DNA of 64,000 nucleotides from Litchfieldella xinjiangensis (lineage in GTDB: Bacteria; Pseudomonadota; Gammaproteobacteria; Pseudomonadales; Halomonadaceae). This document shows positions 56,662-64,000 of this stretch, one piece after another. Each line of letters begins with the position of its first letter. Within the stretch, counting starts at the first letter, position 1. The translations under genes were made by a program, and so were the position numbers. The notes beneath the pieces were generated by a model. It saw only the letters and a program-made list of their open reading frames with translations, was not told the origin of the DNA and did no database searches. The stretch spans positions 186,001 to 250,000 of the forward strand of contig NZ_JPZL01000002.1 in the NCBI RefSeq assembly GCF_000759345.1. Direction: 5' to 3'.

Positions 56662-57848
56662 GCACGCCTGGCCAACCCGTCGCTCTGCAGGCTCAGGACT
56701 GGGACGCCGTGGTGGTGGGTGCGGGTGTGGCGGGGGCGGTCAGTGCCTTTCGTCTGGCCCGGCACGGATTGCGTGTGTTGCTGATCGAGAAATCCCGCTG
56801 GCCTCGGGATAAAGCCTGTGGTGGCTGCCTCAATGCCGCCGCCCTGCATCAACTCGACGCGCTTGGCCTGGGGGATATCGCTGCTGATTCACCTGAGTAC
56901 TCGCGCCTGGCTCTGGGCTGCGGCGTGCGCGGGGCCGAGCTGACACTGCCCTTGGGTCGTGCATTGAGCCGCCGAGAACTCGATGAACGTCTGGTGGCCC
57001 GGGCGCAGGCCGAGGGCGCCGTTTTTTTACCCTCGACCCAAGCTATCCTGGAAACAGCCGAACGGGGCGATCCGGTCCGCCGTGTACGGCTAAGTGGAAA
57101 CGCCATTGATACTATCGTTTCGGCGCGCCTGGTATTGGCCTGTGACGGCCTGGGCAGCCGGTTGCTGCGTGAGGCCGTGCCCAATGATCTGCATGTCGAT
57201 AGCACTGCCCACATTGGACTGGGAGCCACACTGGACGATGCACCGGAGCCCTACTGCCCGGGCACCATTCACATGGCGTGTGGCCCCCATGGTTATGTCG
57301 GGCTGGTCAGGGTGGAAGAAGGACGGATCAACGTGGGGGCAGCGCTGGATCCACGCTGGGTAAAACAGCAGGGCAGTCCGGCAGCGGCCGTGGCGGCGGT
57401 GCTGAGGCAGGCGCAGTTCCCCGTCTGGGAGGGCTTGAACGAGGCGCAGTGGCAAGGTACCCCGCGGTTGACCCGGCAGCGCTCCCACCTGGGTGCAGAG
57501 GGGGTGCTTGTGCTTGGCGACGCTGCAGGGTATGTCGAGCCTTTTACCGGGGAAGGCATGAGCTGGGCGCTGGCGAGCGTGGCAGCGTTGGAGCCGCTGG
57601 CACTCGACGCCATCGAGACATGGCGACACGATCATGTGGCGCACTGGACACAGCGCCACTCGCAGTTATTGAGCGCCCGACAGCGGGGCTGTCTTGTCGT
57701 TACCCGTCTGCTGCGCCGTCCGCGGCTGGTGTCGGCCATGCTGCCCGTCATTGCAGCGATGCCGGGCATCACCCAGCCTGCGATTCGCTGGCTGAACCGT
57801 CCTTACCCTACTACATCGACGCTCCAATCACCCAAGGGAGTCCCATGA
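56658..57848 (+). CDS. FAD-dependent oxidoreductase in the type III PKS cassette
   Basis: This 396-residue flavoprotein is of the geranylgeranyl-reductase/PHBH-like group. It has the FAD motif VVVGAGVAGAVSAFRLARHG (about residues 18-37), CGGCLN, and the second FAD motif VLVLGDAAGYVEPFTGEGMSWAL (about 285-307). It would hydroxylate or reduce the polyketide. It overlaps both neighbours by 4 bases. A family-level identity is secure, and the reaction is inferred from context. Confidence 0.88.
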   Translation: MSTPGQPVALQAQDWDAVVVGAGVAGAVSAFRLARHGLRVLLIEKSRWPRDKACGGCLNAAALHQLDALGLGDIAADSPEYSRLALGCGVRGAELTLPLGRALSRRELDERLVARAQAEGAVFLPSTQAILETAERGDPVRRVRLSGNAIDTIVSARLVLACDGLGSRLLREAVPNDLHVDSTAHIGLGATLDDAPEPYCPGTIHMACGPHGYVGLVRVEEGRINVGAALDPRWVKQQGSPAAAVAAVLRQAQFPVWEGLNEAQWQGTPRLTRQRSHLGAEGVLVLGDAAGYVEPFTGEGMSWALASVAALEPLALDAIETWRHDHVAHWTQRHSQLLSARQRGCLVVTRLLRRPRLVSAMLPVIAAMPGITQPAIRWLNRPYPTTSTLQSPKGVP

Positions 57849-58957
57849 GCCCACGCCATATTCATCTTTTGGGCTTGGGGGTGGCCGCGCCTCCGGCTAG
57901 CCTTGATCAGGAGACGGCTATAGCGCTGGCTCAGGACCGCTGTGCCAACACATCACGCCAACGCGCCTGGATTCGTCGCCTTTATCGACATACCGGGATT
58001 CAACAGCGTGGCAGTGTCCTGCTGGGCGAGATGCCGGCATCGAATTCCCCCATGGCAGGCTTCGAGGCTTTCTATCCCCCCGCCACCACCGCGGAGGACC
58101 GCGGGCCGGGCACGGCAATGCGCTTGGCCCGTTACGAGGCAGAGGCCATCGGGCTCGGCGAGTCGGCTTGCCGCCGGGCGCTCGAGGAGGCGGGGACTGC
58201 GGTGGATGAGATTACCCACCTGGTGACCGTGTCGTGCACCGGCATGGTCGCGCCGGGCCTGGACGCAGCGCTAATCCAGCGTCTCGGCCTGCCGCGGGAT
58301 CTCGGGCGCCTGAGCCTGGGGTTCATGGGCTGTCATGGCGCCCTCAATGGCTTGCGCGCGGCCAGCGGGCTGGCTCAGGATCATCCTCGTGCACGCGTTC
58401 TGGTGTGCTGTGTCGAGCTTTGCAGCCTGCATTTCCAGTATGGGTTCGATACCCAGAAGGTCCTGGCCAATGGCCTGTTCGCTGACGGGGCGGCAGCGAC
58501 GGTCATAGGTCCCGCGGGGGAGCAGGCTCGTGAGTGGCGGCTAGTCGATACCCAGAGTCACCTGTCTGAAGGTACCGGCGAGGCCATGACCTGGCGGATC
58601 GGCGATCACGGCTTTGAAATGACGCTCTCCAGCGAGGTGCCGCGACAGATCCGGTCTTCGCTTCACCAGTGGACCGAACAGTGGTTGGCAAGCCACGACC
58701 TGACGATTGCCGATATTCGCCACTGGGCGATTCACCCTGGTGGGCCGGATATCCTGCGGGCCGCCCGTGAGGCGTTGTCGCTACCTGACTCGGCGACCGA
58801 AGCCTCCAGTCAGGTATTGGCCGAACACGGCAATATGTCATCGCCTACCGTGCTGTTCATTCTTGAACGGTTGCGCCGGGACACGATTGAAGGCCCTTGC
58901 GTGGTGATGGGCTTCGGCCCCGGCCTCTCTCTCGAAGCCGCCCTGATCGACTGTTGA
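57845..58957 (+). CDS. Type III polyketide synthase (chalcone/stilbene synthase family)
   Basis: The 370-residue product begins in a 4-bp overlap with the upstream gene, after AAGGGAG. The catalytic triad is complete: Cys163 in GFMGCHGALNG, His297 in WAIHPGGPDIL and Asn330 in EHGNMSSPTVLF. Type III synthases condense malonyl units onto an acyl-CoA and cyclise to pyrones or resorcinols. The frame is open well upstream, but that part is the shadow of the oxidoreductase gene. The starter unit is unknown, and fatty-acyl starters are common in similar bacterial cassettes. Confidence 0.94.
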   Translation: MSPRHIHLLGLGVAAPPASLDQETAIALAQDRCANTSRQRAWIRRLYRHTGIQQRGSVLLGEMPASNSPMAGFEAFYPPATTAEDRGPGTAMRLARYEAEAIGLGESACRRALEEAGTAVDEITHLVTVSCTGMVAPGLDAALIQRLGLPRDLGRLSLGFMGCHGALNGLRAASGLAQDHPRARVLVCCVELCSLHFQYGFDTQKVLANGLFADGAAATVIGPAGEQAREWRLVDTQSHLSEGTGEAMTWRIGDHGFEMTLSSEVPRQIRSSLHQWTEQWLASHDLTIADIRHWAIHPGGPDILRAAREALSLPDSATEASSQVLAEHGNMSSPTVLFILERLRRDTIEGPCVVMGFGPGLSLEAALIDC

Positions 58958-58985
58958 GCGGATGAATGGCCATACGATTTCAAGG

Positions 58986-59013
58986 CAAGGGCCGGCTCAA
59001 AAGCCGGCCCTTG
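58986..59013. terminator. Twelve-base hairpin between convergent genes
   Basis: CAAGGGCCGGCT (58986-58997) and AGCCGGCCCTTG (59002-59013) form a perfect stem with a four-base loop. Neither side has a T-run, so termination may be weak or Rho-assisted. It separates the PKS cassette from the convergent PRC-barrel gene. Confidence 0.55.
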
Positions 59014-59044
59014 AGGTTACTCGATACGTCCTGTCAGCGGGCGA

Positions 59045-59815
59045 TCAGCTGTCGTCCCAGCGACCATCGAATTCCTGATAATCGAAAGTGGTCATCTGCG
59101 AGACGTCTTCTTCTGTATAGGGCAGCTCATACGAGGTCATGCCCGGATGCCAGCCGAACTGGAAGCCATGAAACGGATAAGCCGTGGCTCCCCGAGTGAA
59201 GGCGCCGCCGGAAGGCATGACAATGACGGCCATCAACTCGCCCTCTTCGGAGAATACGACATTGTCGACGTAACCATAGCCGGCACCGCTTTCTATGCTG
59301 GCGTAATCGTTGATCAGCTCGCTCAGTTTCCAGGTACGGTCGCCTGTCTCGGCTCCCGGCTCGACAGCACCGCGGTCCTGCAGATCCTCTTTTGTCAGGG
59401 CTGAGTTCTCGCCATAGAGATCGTAGTCGTCGACGTTGTCCTCGTTGACCGGAATACGTACGCCTTCATCGATCAGTTCGGCCTGATCCCAAGGCACGAT
59501 GACATGCGTCCCGCCGATGCCCCACAGCCCGCCGACTTCGGCGATAAGCGCCACGATCTGATTCTGTTCGTCGAGCACCGCATTGACGATGTTGCCAATA
59601 TCCTCGTCGCTTTCACCGATGGCATCGATACCCATCAAGCGGTTGGCGAGGAAGCCGCCGCGTTCGTAGATCTCGTCATAGTTCCATTCGCTGATCGGCT
59701 TCACGTCTGACTTGGAGGCTGAGCTATCGCTCTGCTCCTGGGCGTGGGCTTGGGTGAATGCCATGGTGGTTGCCACGGCCAATGCCAAGGTTGAAATCTT
59801 GTAACGTTCAATCAT
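59045..59815 (-). CDS. Secreted PRC-barrel protein, two-domain
   Basis: This 256-residue protein has a signal peptide (MIERYKISTLALAVATTMAFTQAHA) and two PRC-barrel-like parts: RLMGIDAIGESDEDIGNIVNAVLDEQNQIVALIAEVGGLWGIGGTHVIVPWDQ, then YGYVDNVVFSEEGELMAVIVMP. The sequence is acidic throughout, which may suit a salty periplasm. I chose the ATG at 59815, with AAGGAGG eight bases upstream. It is related in type to the shorter protein at 54916-55335, and its role is unknown. Confidence 0.82.
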   Translation of the reverse strand: MIERYKISTLALAVATTMAFTQAHAQEQSDSSASKSDVKPISEWNYDEIYERGGFLANRLMGIDAIGESDEDIGNIVNAVLDEQNQIVALIAEVGGLWGIGGTHVIVPWDQAELIDEGVRIPVNEDNVDDYDLYGENSALTKEDLQDRGAVEPGAETGDRTWKLSELINDYASIESGAGYGYVDNVVFSEEGELMAVIVMPSGGAFTRGATAYPFHGFQFGWHPGMTSYELPYTEEDVSQMTTFDYQEFDGRWDDS

Positions 59816-59995
59816 CTCGCGTCCTCCTTGTCTTCCGTTCTCGGATGAAAGGGTCGTCGCAACTGAAACTTCTGCCCTTGCTCTCAAGCGTAGAACCCAG
59901 AGGCCGTATGCCTCAAACCGGCAATGATGCGGTTTGTGCGTACTTCCCGCTCGGCTTCTACCCTGTGGATATCGAAAAATGCCAAGGAGTCATGG

Positions 59996-61231
59996 ATGAC
60001 GGAACTCAATCTTGCTCTGGCTCTCGTGGGGGGGATTGTGCTGCTGGTCGGGCTACTGTCGCAGCCGCTCGACCGATCATGGGTGTCACCCCCCATGCTG
60101 GCCTTTGCCGTGGGCACGGTTCTCGGCCCACAAGGGGTAGGGCTGCTGGATCCGTCTTACTGGGGCGATGCCCGGCTCCTGCTCGAGGAGACGGCTCGCT
60201 TGACGCTGGGAATCAGTCTGATGGGCATCGCCCTGCGTCTGCCGCCCCGTTATCCCATGGCGCACTGGCGTTCGGTCGTGGTGTTGCTGGCCATTGGCAT
60301 GCCGGCCATGTTCCTGATCAGCGGCTGGCTCACCCACTGGGTACTGGGCATCCCCTTGCTGACTGCCTTGCTGATCGGAGCTTGCATCTGCGCCACCGAC
60401 CCGGTGCTGGCCTCGTCCATCGTCACCGGGGGGTTGGCCAAGGACAATCTCCCCGGCAGCTTTCGCCATTTGCTGTCCACCGAGTCCGGCGCCAACGATG
60501 GTCTCGCCTACCCACTGGTGCTGCTGCCGATTCTGTTGATGACTATGCCCGTTACACAGGCCTGGACGGAGTGGCTGGTCAAGGTCTGGGCATGGGAAGT
60601 GGGGGGCGCCATCGGTATCGGCGCCTTGCTTGGCTGGCTCGCTGGACGAGGCCTGAACTGGTCCGAAGACCGGGGTTATCTCGATCAACCGTCCTTTCTA
60701 TCGCTTACGCTGGCGTTGACCGTCCTGGTGTTGGGCGTCGGCAAGCTGCTCGGTACCGACAGCATTTTGGCGGTCTTCGCCGCCGGGTTGGCCTTCGACC
60801 AGGTCGTGGGCGGCAAGGAACGCAGTGAAGCCGACAACGTACAGGAGGCCATGAACATCTTCATCACGCTGCCTGTCTTCGTGCTATTTGGTTTGATGGC
60901 GCCATGGCGGGAGTGGATGGCCTTTGGCTGGCCGGGGCTGGGGTTGATCGTGCTGGTGCTACTGTTGCGCCGACTGCCGGTGATCCTCATGCTTCGCCCC
61001 ATGCTGCCTCCGGTCAGGGGTCGGGGAATTTCCCTGGTCATGGGCTGGTTCGGTCCCATCGGGGTGTCGGCCTTGTTCTATGCTGTCATGGCGGCGGAGC
61101 GCACGGGAGACGACGTGATCTGGCATGCGGGCAGCCTGGCGGTGGTCGCCTCGATCGTTGCCCATGGCATCACCGCCGCCCCGTTTGCCAAGCGTTACGG
61201 GCGATACGAACGACGCCGGCAGTCGCAATGA
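59996..61231 (+). CDS. Cation:proton antiporter, CPA1 family
   Basis: This 411-residue inner-membrane protein has about 12 helices and the CPA1 signature around ACICATDPVLASSIVTG (about residues 125-141, with the ATDP motif) and LLSTESGANDGLAYPLVLLPI (with ESGANDG). It exchanges sodium or potassium for protons. An AAGGAG lies six bases upstream of the ATG at 59996. The amidase gene begins 22 bases downstream. No regulatory domain is attached. Confidence 0.92.
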   Translation: MTELNLALALVGGIVLLVGLLSQPLDRSWVSPPMLAFAVGTVLGPQGVGLLDPSYWGDARLLLEETARLTLGISLMGIALRLPPRYPMAHWRSVVVLLAIGMPAMFLISGWLTHWVLGIPLLTALLIGACICATDPVLASSIVTGGLAKDNLPGSFRHLLSTESGANDGLAYPLVLLPILLMTMPVTQAWTEWLVKVWAWEVGGAIGIGALLGWLAGRGLNWSEDRGYLDQPSFLSLTLALTVLVLGVGKLLGTDSILAVFAAGLAFDQVVGGKERSEADNVQEAMNIFITLPVFVLFGLMAPWREWMAFGWPGLGLIVLVLLLRRLPVILMLRPMLPPVRGRGISLVMGWFGPIGVSALFYAVMAAERTGDDVIWHAGSLAVVASIVAHGITAAPFAKRYGRYERRRQSQ

Positions 61232-61253
61232 GGCTTATTGCAGGGAGGACGAC

Positions 61254-62669
61254 GTGAGCGAGACGGATCTAGGCGGCATGAACGCGGCACAGCTGGTGGC
61301 GTGCTTTTCCTCGGGGCAGGCATCGCCGGAGGAGGCCACGCGCGCAGCGCTGTCACGTATCGACCGTTTCAACGGTGCGGTCAATGCCTACGTTCATGTG
61401 GCGCATGCCCTGGCGCTCAAGGAGGCCCGGGAGTCGACCCGTCGCTGGCAGCGAGGTGAGGCGCTCAGTCCCATCGATGGCGTGCCTGTTTCGCTCAAGG
61501 ATCTGACTGATGTGGCCGGCATGCCCTCAAGCCAAGGCTCGTTATCGGTCGTCCAGACGCCCTGCCAGGTCGATGCCCCCTTGGTCAGGATGCTGCGCGA
61601 AGCGGGGGCGGTGCTGCTCGGCAAGACCAATACGCCCGAGTTCGGCTGGAAGGCAGTGACCGACAATCGCGTCTTCGGTGCCACGCGCAACCCATGGGAT
61701 ACTCGACTCACCCCAGGGGGATCATCTGGCGGTGCTGCGGTAGCTGCAGCGCTCAACATGGGCGTGTTGCACCAGGGCGGTGATTCCGGCGGTTCGATCC
61801 GCATCCCGGCTGCATTCAGCGGCGTATTCGGCTTCAAGCCCAGCTTTGGCTGGGTTCCGCAGTGGCCCCCTTCGCATGAGCCGACCCTGTCCCATATCGG
61901 TCCCATCACGCGTACCGTCGACGATGCCGTCAGAATGCTCAATGTGATAGGGCGCTACGACTACCATGATCCCTATGCCATCCGCGGCCAGCCCGAGGAC
62001 TGGGGGGCGGATCTGGATCACGGCCTGAACGGGTTGCGTATCGCCTTCTCGCCCGACCTGGGATATGCCGAGGTCGACCCCGGCGTGGCGGCCCGCGTGC
62101 GAGAGGCGGCCGAGCGTCTGGAAACGCTGGGTGCAGAAATAGTCGAGATCGATCCGGGCTTCACATCGCCGGTCGAGACCTTCAAGCGCGTCTGGTTCAC
62201 CGCCTCACTCGATCTTTGGCAGCAGTGCGACGAAGCCACGCGCGAGAAGCTCGACCCGGGCATGGTGGCCAATGCCCGCTACGCAGAAGACTGGAGTGCT
62301 GCCGATCTGTTTCGGGCCCAGGCCGAGCGCGCCACCCTGACCGAGCAGCTCGAGCAATTCAACCAGCATTATCATCTGTTGATGACACCGACGGTGCCCA
62401 TCGAGCCCTTCGTAATCAATGAGCAGGTCCCTCCCGGAAGCGGCATGATCGACTGGGAGGAGTGGGCACCGTTTTCCTACCCCTTCAACCTGAGCCAACA
62501 ACCCGCGGCGTCGGTCCCCTGTGGATTCACCGCTGCAGGCCTGCCGGTCGGTTTTCAGCTGGCCGGGGGCAAGTACGACGACGTCCGGATCCTGCGGGCA
62601 TGTCATGCCTACATGCGGGCGTTTCCGCCACGGTTCCCCGAGACGCCCATGTCTGGTGCGGATGACTGA
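61254..62669 (+). CDS. Amidase-signature hydrolase
   Basis: This 471-residue amidase has the Lys-Ser-Ser catalytic triad pattern: lysine in VSLKDLTD (about residue 81), the glycine-serine stretch TPGGSSGGAAVA, and GGDSGGSIRIPA with the nucleophilic serine (about 180). The GTG at 61254 follows GGGAGG. Family members hydrolyse aliphatic or aryl amides, and the substrate is not evident. It is between the antiporter and gluconate 5-dehydrogenase genes in the same direction. Confidence 0.92.
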   Translation: MSETDLGGMNAAQLVACFSSGQASPEEATRAALSRIDRFNGAVNAYVHVAHALALKEARESTRRWQRGEALSPIDGVPVSLKDLTDVAGMPSSQGSLSVVQTPCQVDAPLVRMLREAGAVLLGKTNTPEFGWKAVTDNRVFGATRNPWDTRLTPGGSSGGAAVAAALNMGVLHQGGDSGGSIRIPAAFSGVFGFKPSFGWVPQWPPSHEPTLSHIGPITRTVDDAVRMLNVIGRYDYHDPYAIRGQPEDWGADLDHGLNGLRIAFSPDLGYAEVDPGVAARVREAAERLETLGAEIVEIDPGFTSPVETFKRVWFTASLDLWQQCDEATREKLDPGMVANARYAEDWSAADLFRAQAERATLTEQLEQFNQHYHLLMTPTVPIEPFVINEQVPPGSGMIDWEEWAPFSYPFNLSQQPAASVPCGFTAAGLPVGFQLAGGKYDDVRILRACHAYMRAFPPRFPETPMSGADD

Positions 62670-62709
62670 CGCGTCCCATCACACCAATCACCAGGATAAG
62701 AGCACACTT

Positions 62710-63474
62710 ATGTCGATTTTCGATCTTACCGGCCGCACGGCCCTGGTCACTGGCTCTTCCGGGGGCCTTGGCCTGGCCATGGCTCAGGGCTTGGCTGAAG
62801 CGGGCGCCAGCGTTGTGCTGCACGGTCGAAATCAGGACAAGCTGGCCGCGGCCCGCGAAACCCTCTCGCGCCAGGGCCATACCGTACAAACCGTTGCCTT
62901 CGACGTCACCGATGAGGTGGGTATCGAGGAGGCCCTGGATCGTTTGCAGGCCGAAGGAACGCGTATCGATATCCTGGTCAATAATGCCGGGATTCAATTG
63001 CGCCGGCCGATGCTGGAACTCGAGCGCGAACAGTGGCAGACCGTGATCGACACCAATCTGACCAGTGCCTTCCTGCTTGGGCGGCAGGTGGCGCGCCGCA
63101 TGGTCGAGCGCGGCGAGGGGGGCAAGATCGTCAATATCGGCTCGTTGATGAGCACGCTGGCACGCCCCACTGTGGCTGCCTACACCGCCGCCAAGGGCGG
63201 GGTTCGCCTATTGACGCAATCGATGGCGGCGGAATGGGCCGAGCATGGCATCCAGGCCAACGCCATCGGCCCCGGCTACATGGCCACCGAAATGACCCAG
63301 GCGCTACGCGACGACCCGGACTTCGATGGCTGGGTCAAAAAGCGCACGCCCTCGCGGCGTTGGGGCACCCCCGAGGATCTGGTCGGGACGGTGGTGTATC
63401 TCGCTTCACCGGCATCGAACTACGTGAACGGCCAGATCATCTATGTCGATGGCGGCATGACGGCCGTGCTCTAG
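62710..63474 (+). CDS. Gluconate 5-dehydrogenase (SDR family)
   Basis: This 254-residue short-chain dehydrogenase has the nucleotide motif TGSSGGLGLAMAQG, the NNAG motif in ILVNNAGIQLRRP, a catalytic YTAAK and the RTPSRRWGTPEDL block. The C-terminal SNYVNGQIIYVDGGM matches IdnO/gluconate 5-dehydrogenases closely. It interconverts gluconate and 5-ketogluconate. The ATG at 62710 has only a weak ribosome binding site. It is convergent with a 6-phosphogluconate dehydrogenase gene, 31 bases away. A 2-deoxygluconate 3-dehydrogenase is a less likely alternative. Confidence 0.88.
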   Translation: MSIFDLTGRTALVTGSSGGLGLAMAQGLAEAGASVVLHGRNQDKLAAARETLSRQGHTVQTVAFDVTDEVGIEEALDRLQAEGTRIDILVNNAGIQLRRPMLELEREQWQTVIDTNLTSAFLLGRQVARRMVERGEGGKIVNIGSLMSTLARPTVAAYTAAKGGVRLLTQSMAAEWAEHGIQANAIGPGYMATEMTQALRDDPDFDGWVKKRTPSRRWGTPEDLVGTVVYLASPASNYVNGQIIYVDGGMTAVL

Positions 63475-63505
63475 GCGCTCTCTTCGGCACACCCCGCCTG
63501 AGATA

Positions 63506-64000
63506 CTACTTGGGTGGCTCGACGTGGCCGCCGAAGCCGAAGCGCATCGCCGACAGCAGGCGTTCGCCATAGGTATTTTCCTGGCGTGAACGGAAGCGGG
63601 CGAACAGGGCACTGGCTAGCACGGGCGTGGGTACGCCCTGTTCGACCGCGGCGTCGATGGTCCAGCGTCCTTCGCCGCTGTCGGCCACCGCCCCGGTGAA
63701 CTTGTCCAGCCGAGCATCGCCGGCCAGGGCCTGGGCGGTCAGGTCGAGCAGCCATGACGAAACCACGCTGCCGCGGCGCCAGACTTCGGCAATGTCGGCC
63801 AGGTTGAGATCAAAACGCTCCGCCTCGGGCAGGTCGGAAGACGATTTGTTCTTCATGATGTCGAAGCCTTCGGCGTAGGCCTGCATCAGGCCGTATTCGA
63901 TGCCGTTGTGAATCATCTTGACGAAATGGCCGGCACCGACCGGTCCTGCGTGGATATAGCCGCGCTCGGCACGGTCATCGGGTGCGTTGCGTCCTTGGGT
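63506..64000 (-). CDS. gnd: 6-phosphogluconate dehydrogenase (decarboxylating), partial
   Basis: This is the 3' part of a gene that runs off the right edge: 164 codons, open to the first base of the minus strand. It contains the family motif [22 protein letters not shown] with the catalytic lysine and histidine-asparagine. [11 protein letters not shown] and FGGHVEPPK at the end point to the short GndA-type enzyme. The enzyme oxidises 6-phosphogluconate to ribulose 5-phosphate. Together with gntK and transaldolase it supports use of gluconate through the pentose phosphate pathway. Confidence 0.92.
   Translation of the reverse strand, partial: TQGRNAPDDRAERGYIHAGPVGAGHFVKMIHNGIEYGLMQAYAEGFDIMKNKSSSDLPEAERFDLNLADIAEVWRRGSVVSSWLLDLTAQALAGDARLDKFTGAVADSGEGRWTIDAAVEQGVPTPVLASALFARFRSRQENTYGERLLSAMRFGFGGHVEPPK

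Noticed and set aside
57278-57844. N-terminal extension of the polyketide synthase frame
   Set aside because: It lies inside the FAD oxidoreductase gene in another frame. The family start and ribosome binding site are at 57845.
59758-60828. 356-codon plus-strand frame over the start of the CPA1 antiporter
   Set aside because: Out-of-frame shadow; the antiporter frame has the ribosome binding site and helices.

Overview
The window is a gene-dense, high-GC chromosomal segment of a gammaproteobacterium. It looks most like a halomonad (Halomonas and relatives). This is inferred from the Pseudomonas-like GltB start, the PobA and PQQ proteins, a BCCT carrier, a type III polyketide synthase cassette, and codon usage that stays uniform throughout. 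I saw no rRNA, tRNA, CRISPR array, complete insertion sequence or prophage. Nearly everything is ordinary chromosomal coding DNA in short, tightly overlapping operons.

Layout, left half. gltBD (glutamate synthase) ends in a clear terminator. A sodium:solute symporter with a 59-residue partner follows, then a complete TRAP transporter (dctPQM). An AraC-type regulator and pobA (4-hydroxybenzoate hydroxylase) are divergent, so this block probably handles an aromatic or other organic acid. A full PQQ cofactor cluster runs on the minus strand in the order pqqA-B-C-D-E-H-F. Its 23-residue PqqA precursor lies at 21108-21179, and its promoter-side intergenic region is rich in inverted repeats. On the opposite strand of that same region is a run of hairpins ending in a strong terminator, a candidate small RNA. 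Next come a small membrane protein, transaldolase, azlCD with a luciferase-like monooxygenase, a BCCT carrier, a 2-hydroxyacid dehydrogenase and a dihydrolipoamide-dehydrogenase-like flavoprotein.

Middle. A 5'-truncated MFS remnant precedes an extensin-family protein and agmatine deiminase. A three-gene minus-strand operon holds two paralogous periplasmic binding proteins and a membrane diguanylate cyclase, all joined by 4-bp overlaps. The second binding-protein gene is interrupted by one in-frame TAA. Next are a PPC-repeat envelope protein, a TelA module with a membrane partner and a UMF1-type MFS protein, a clan AA aspartic protease, a YihY/BrkB protein, and gluconokinase behind a GntR-like operator. 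A five-gene operon then pairs a ferric/sugar-phosphate-type ABC importer with a metallo-beta-lactamase-fold hydrolase and a histidine phosphatase.

Right part. A VRR-NUC (FAN1-like) nuclease is translationally coupled to a nuclease-helicase with an XPD/DinG-type Fe-S domain, suggesting a DNA repair pair. Then come a KefB/C-type antiporter with a lipoprotein, small envelope proteins and two PRC-barrel proteins. These flank a three-gene cassette of methyltransferase, FAD oxidoreductase and type III polyketide synthase. The window closes with a CPA1 antiporter, an amidase, gluconate 5-dehydrogenase and the 3' part of a 6-phosphogluconate dehydrogenase. PQQ synthesis, gluconokinase, gluconate 5-dehydrogenase, 6-phosphogluconate dehydrogenase and transaldolase together suggest that periplasmic glucose oxidation feeds the pentose phosphate pathway, although no PQQ-dependent dehydrogenase is in the window.
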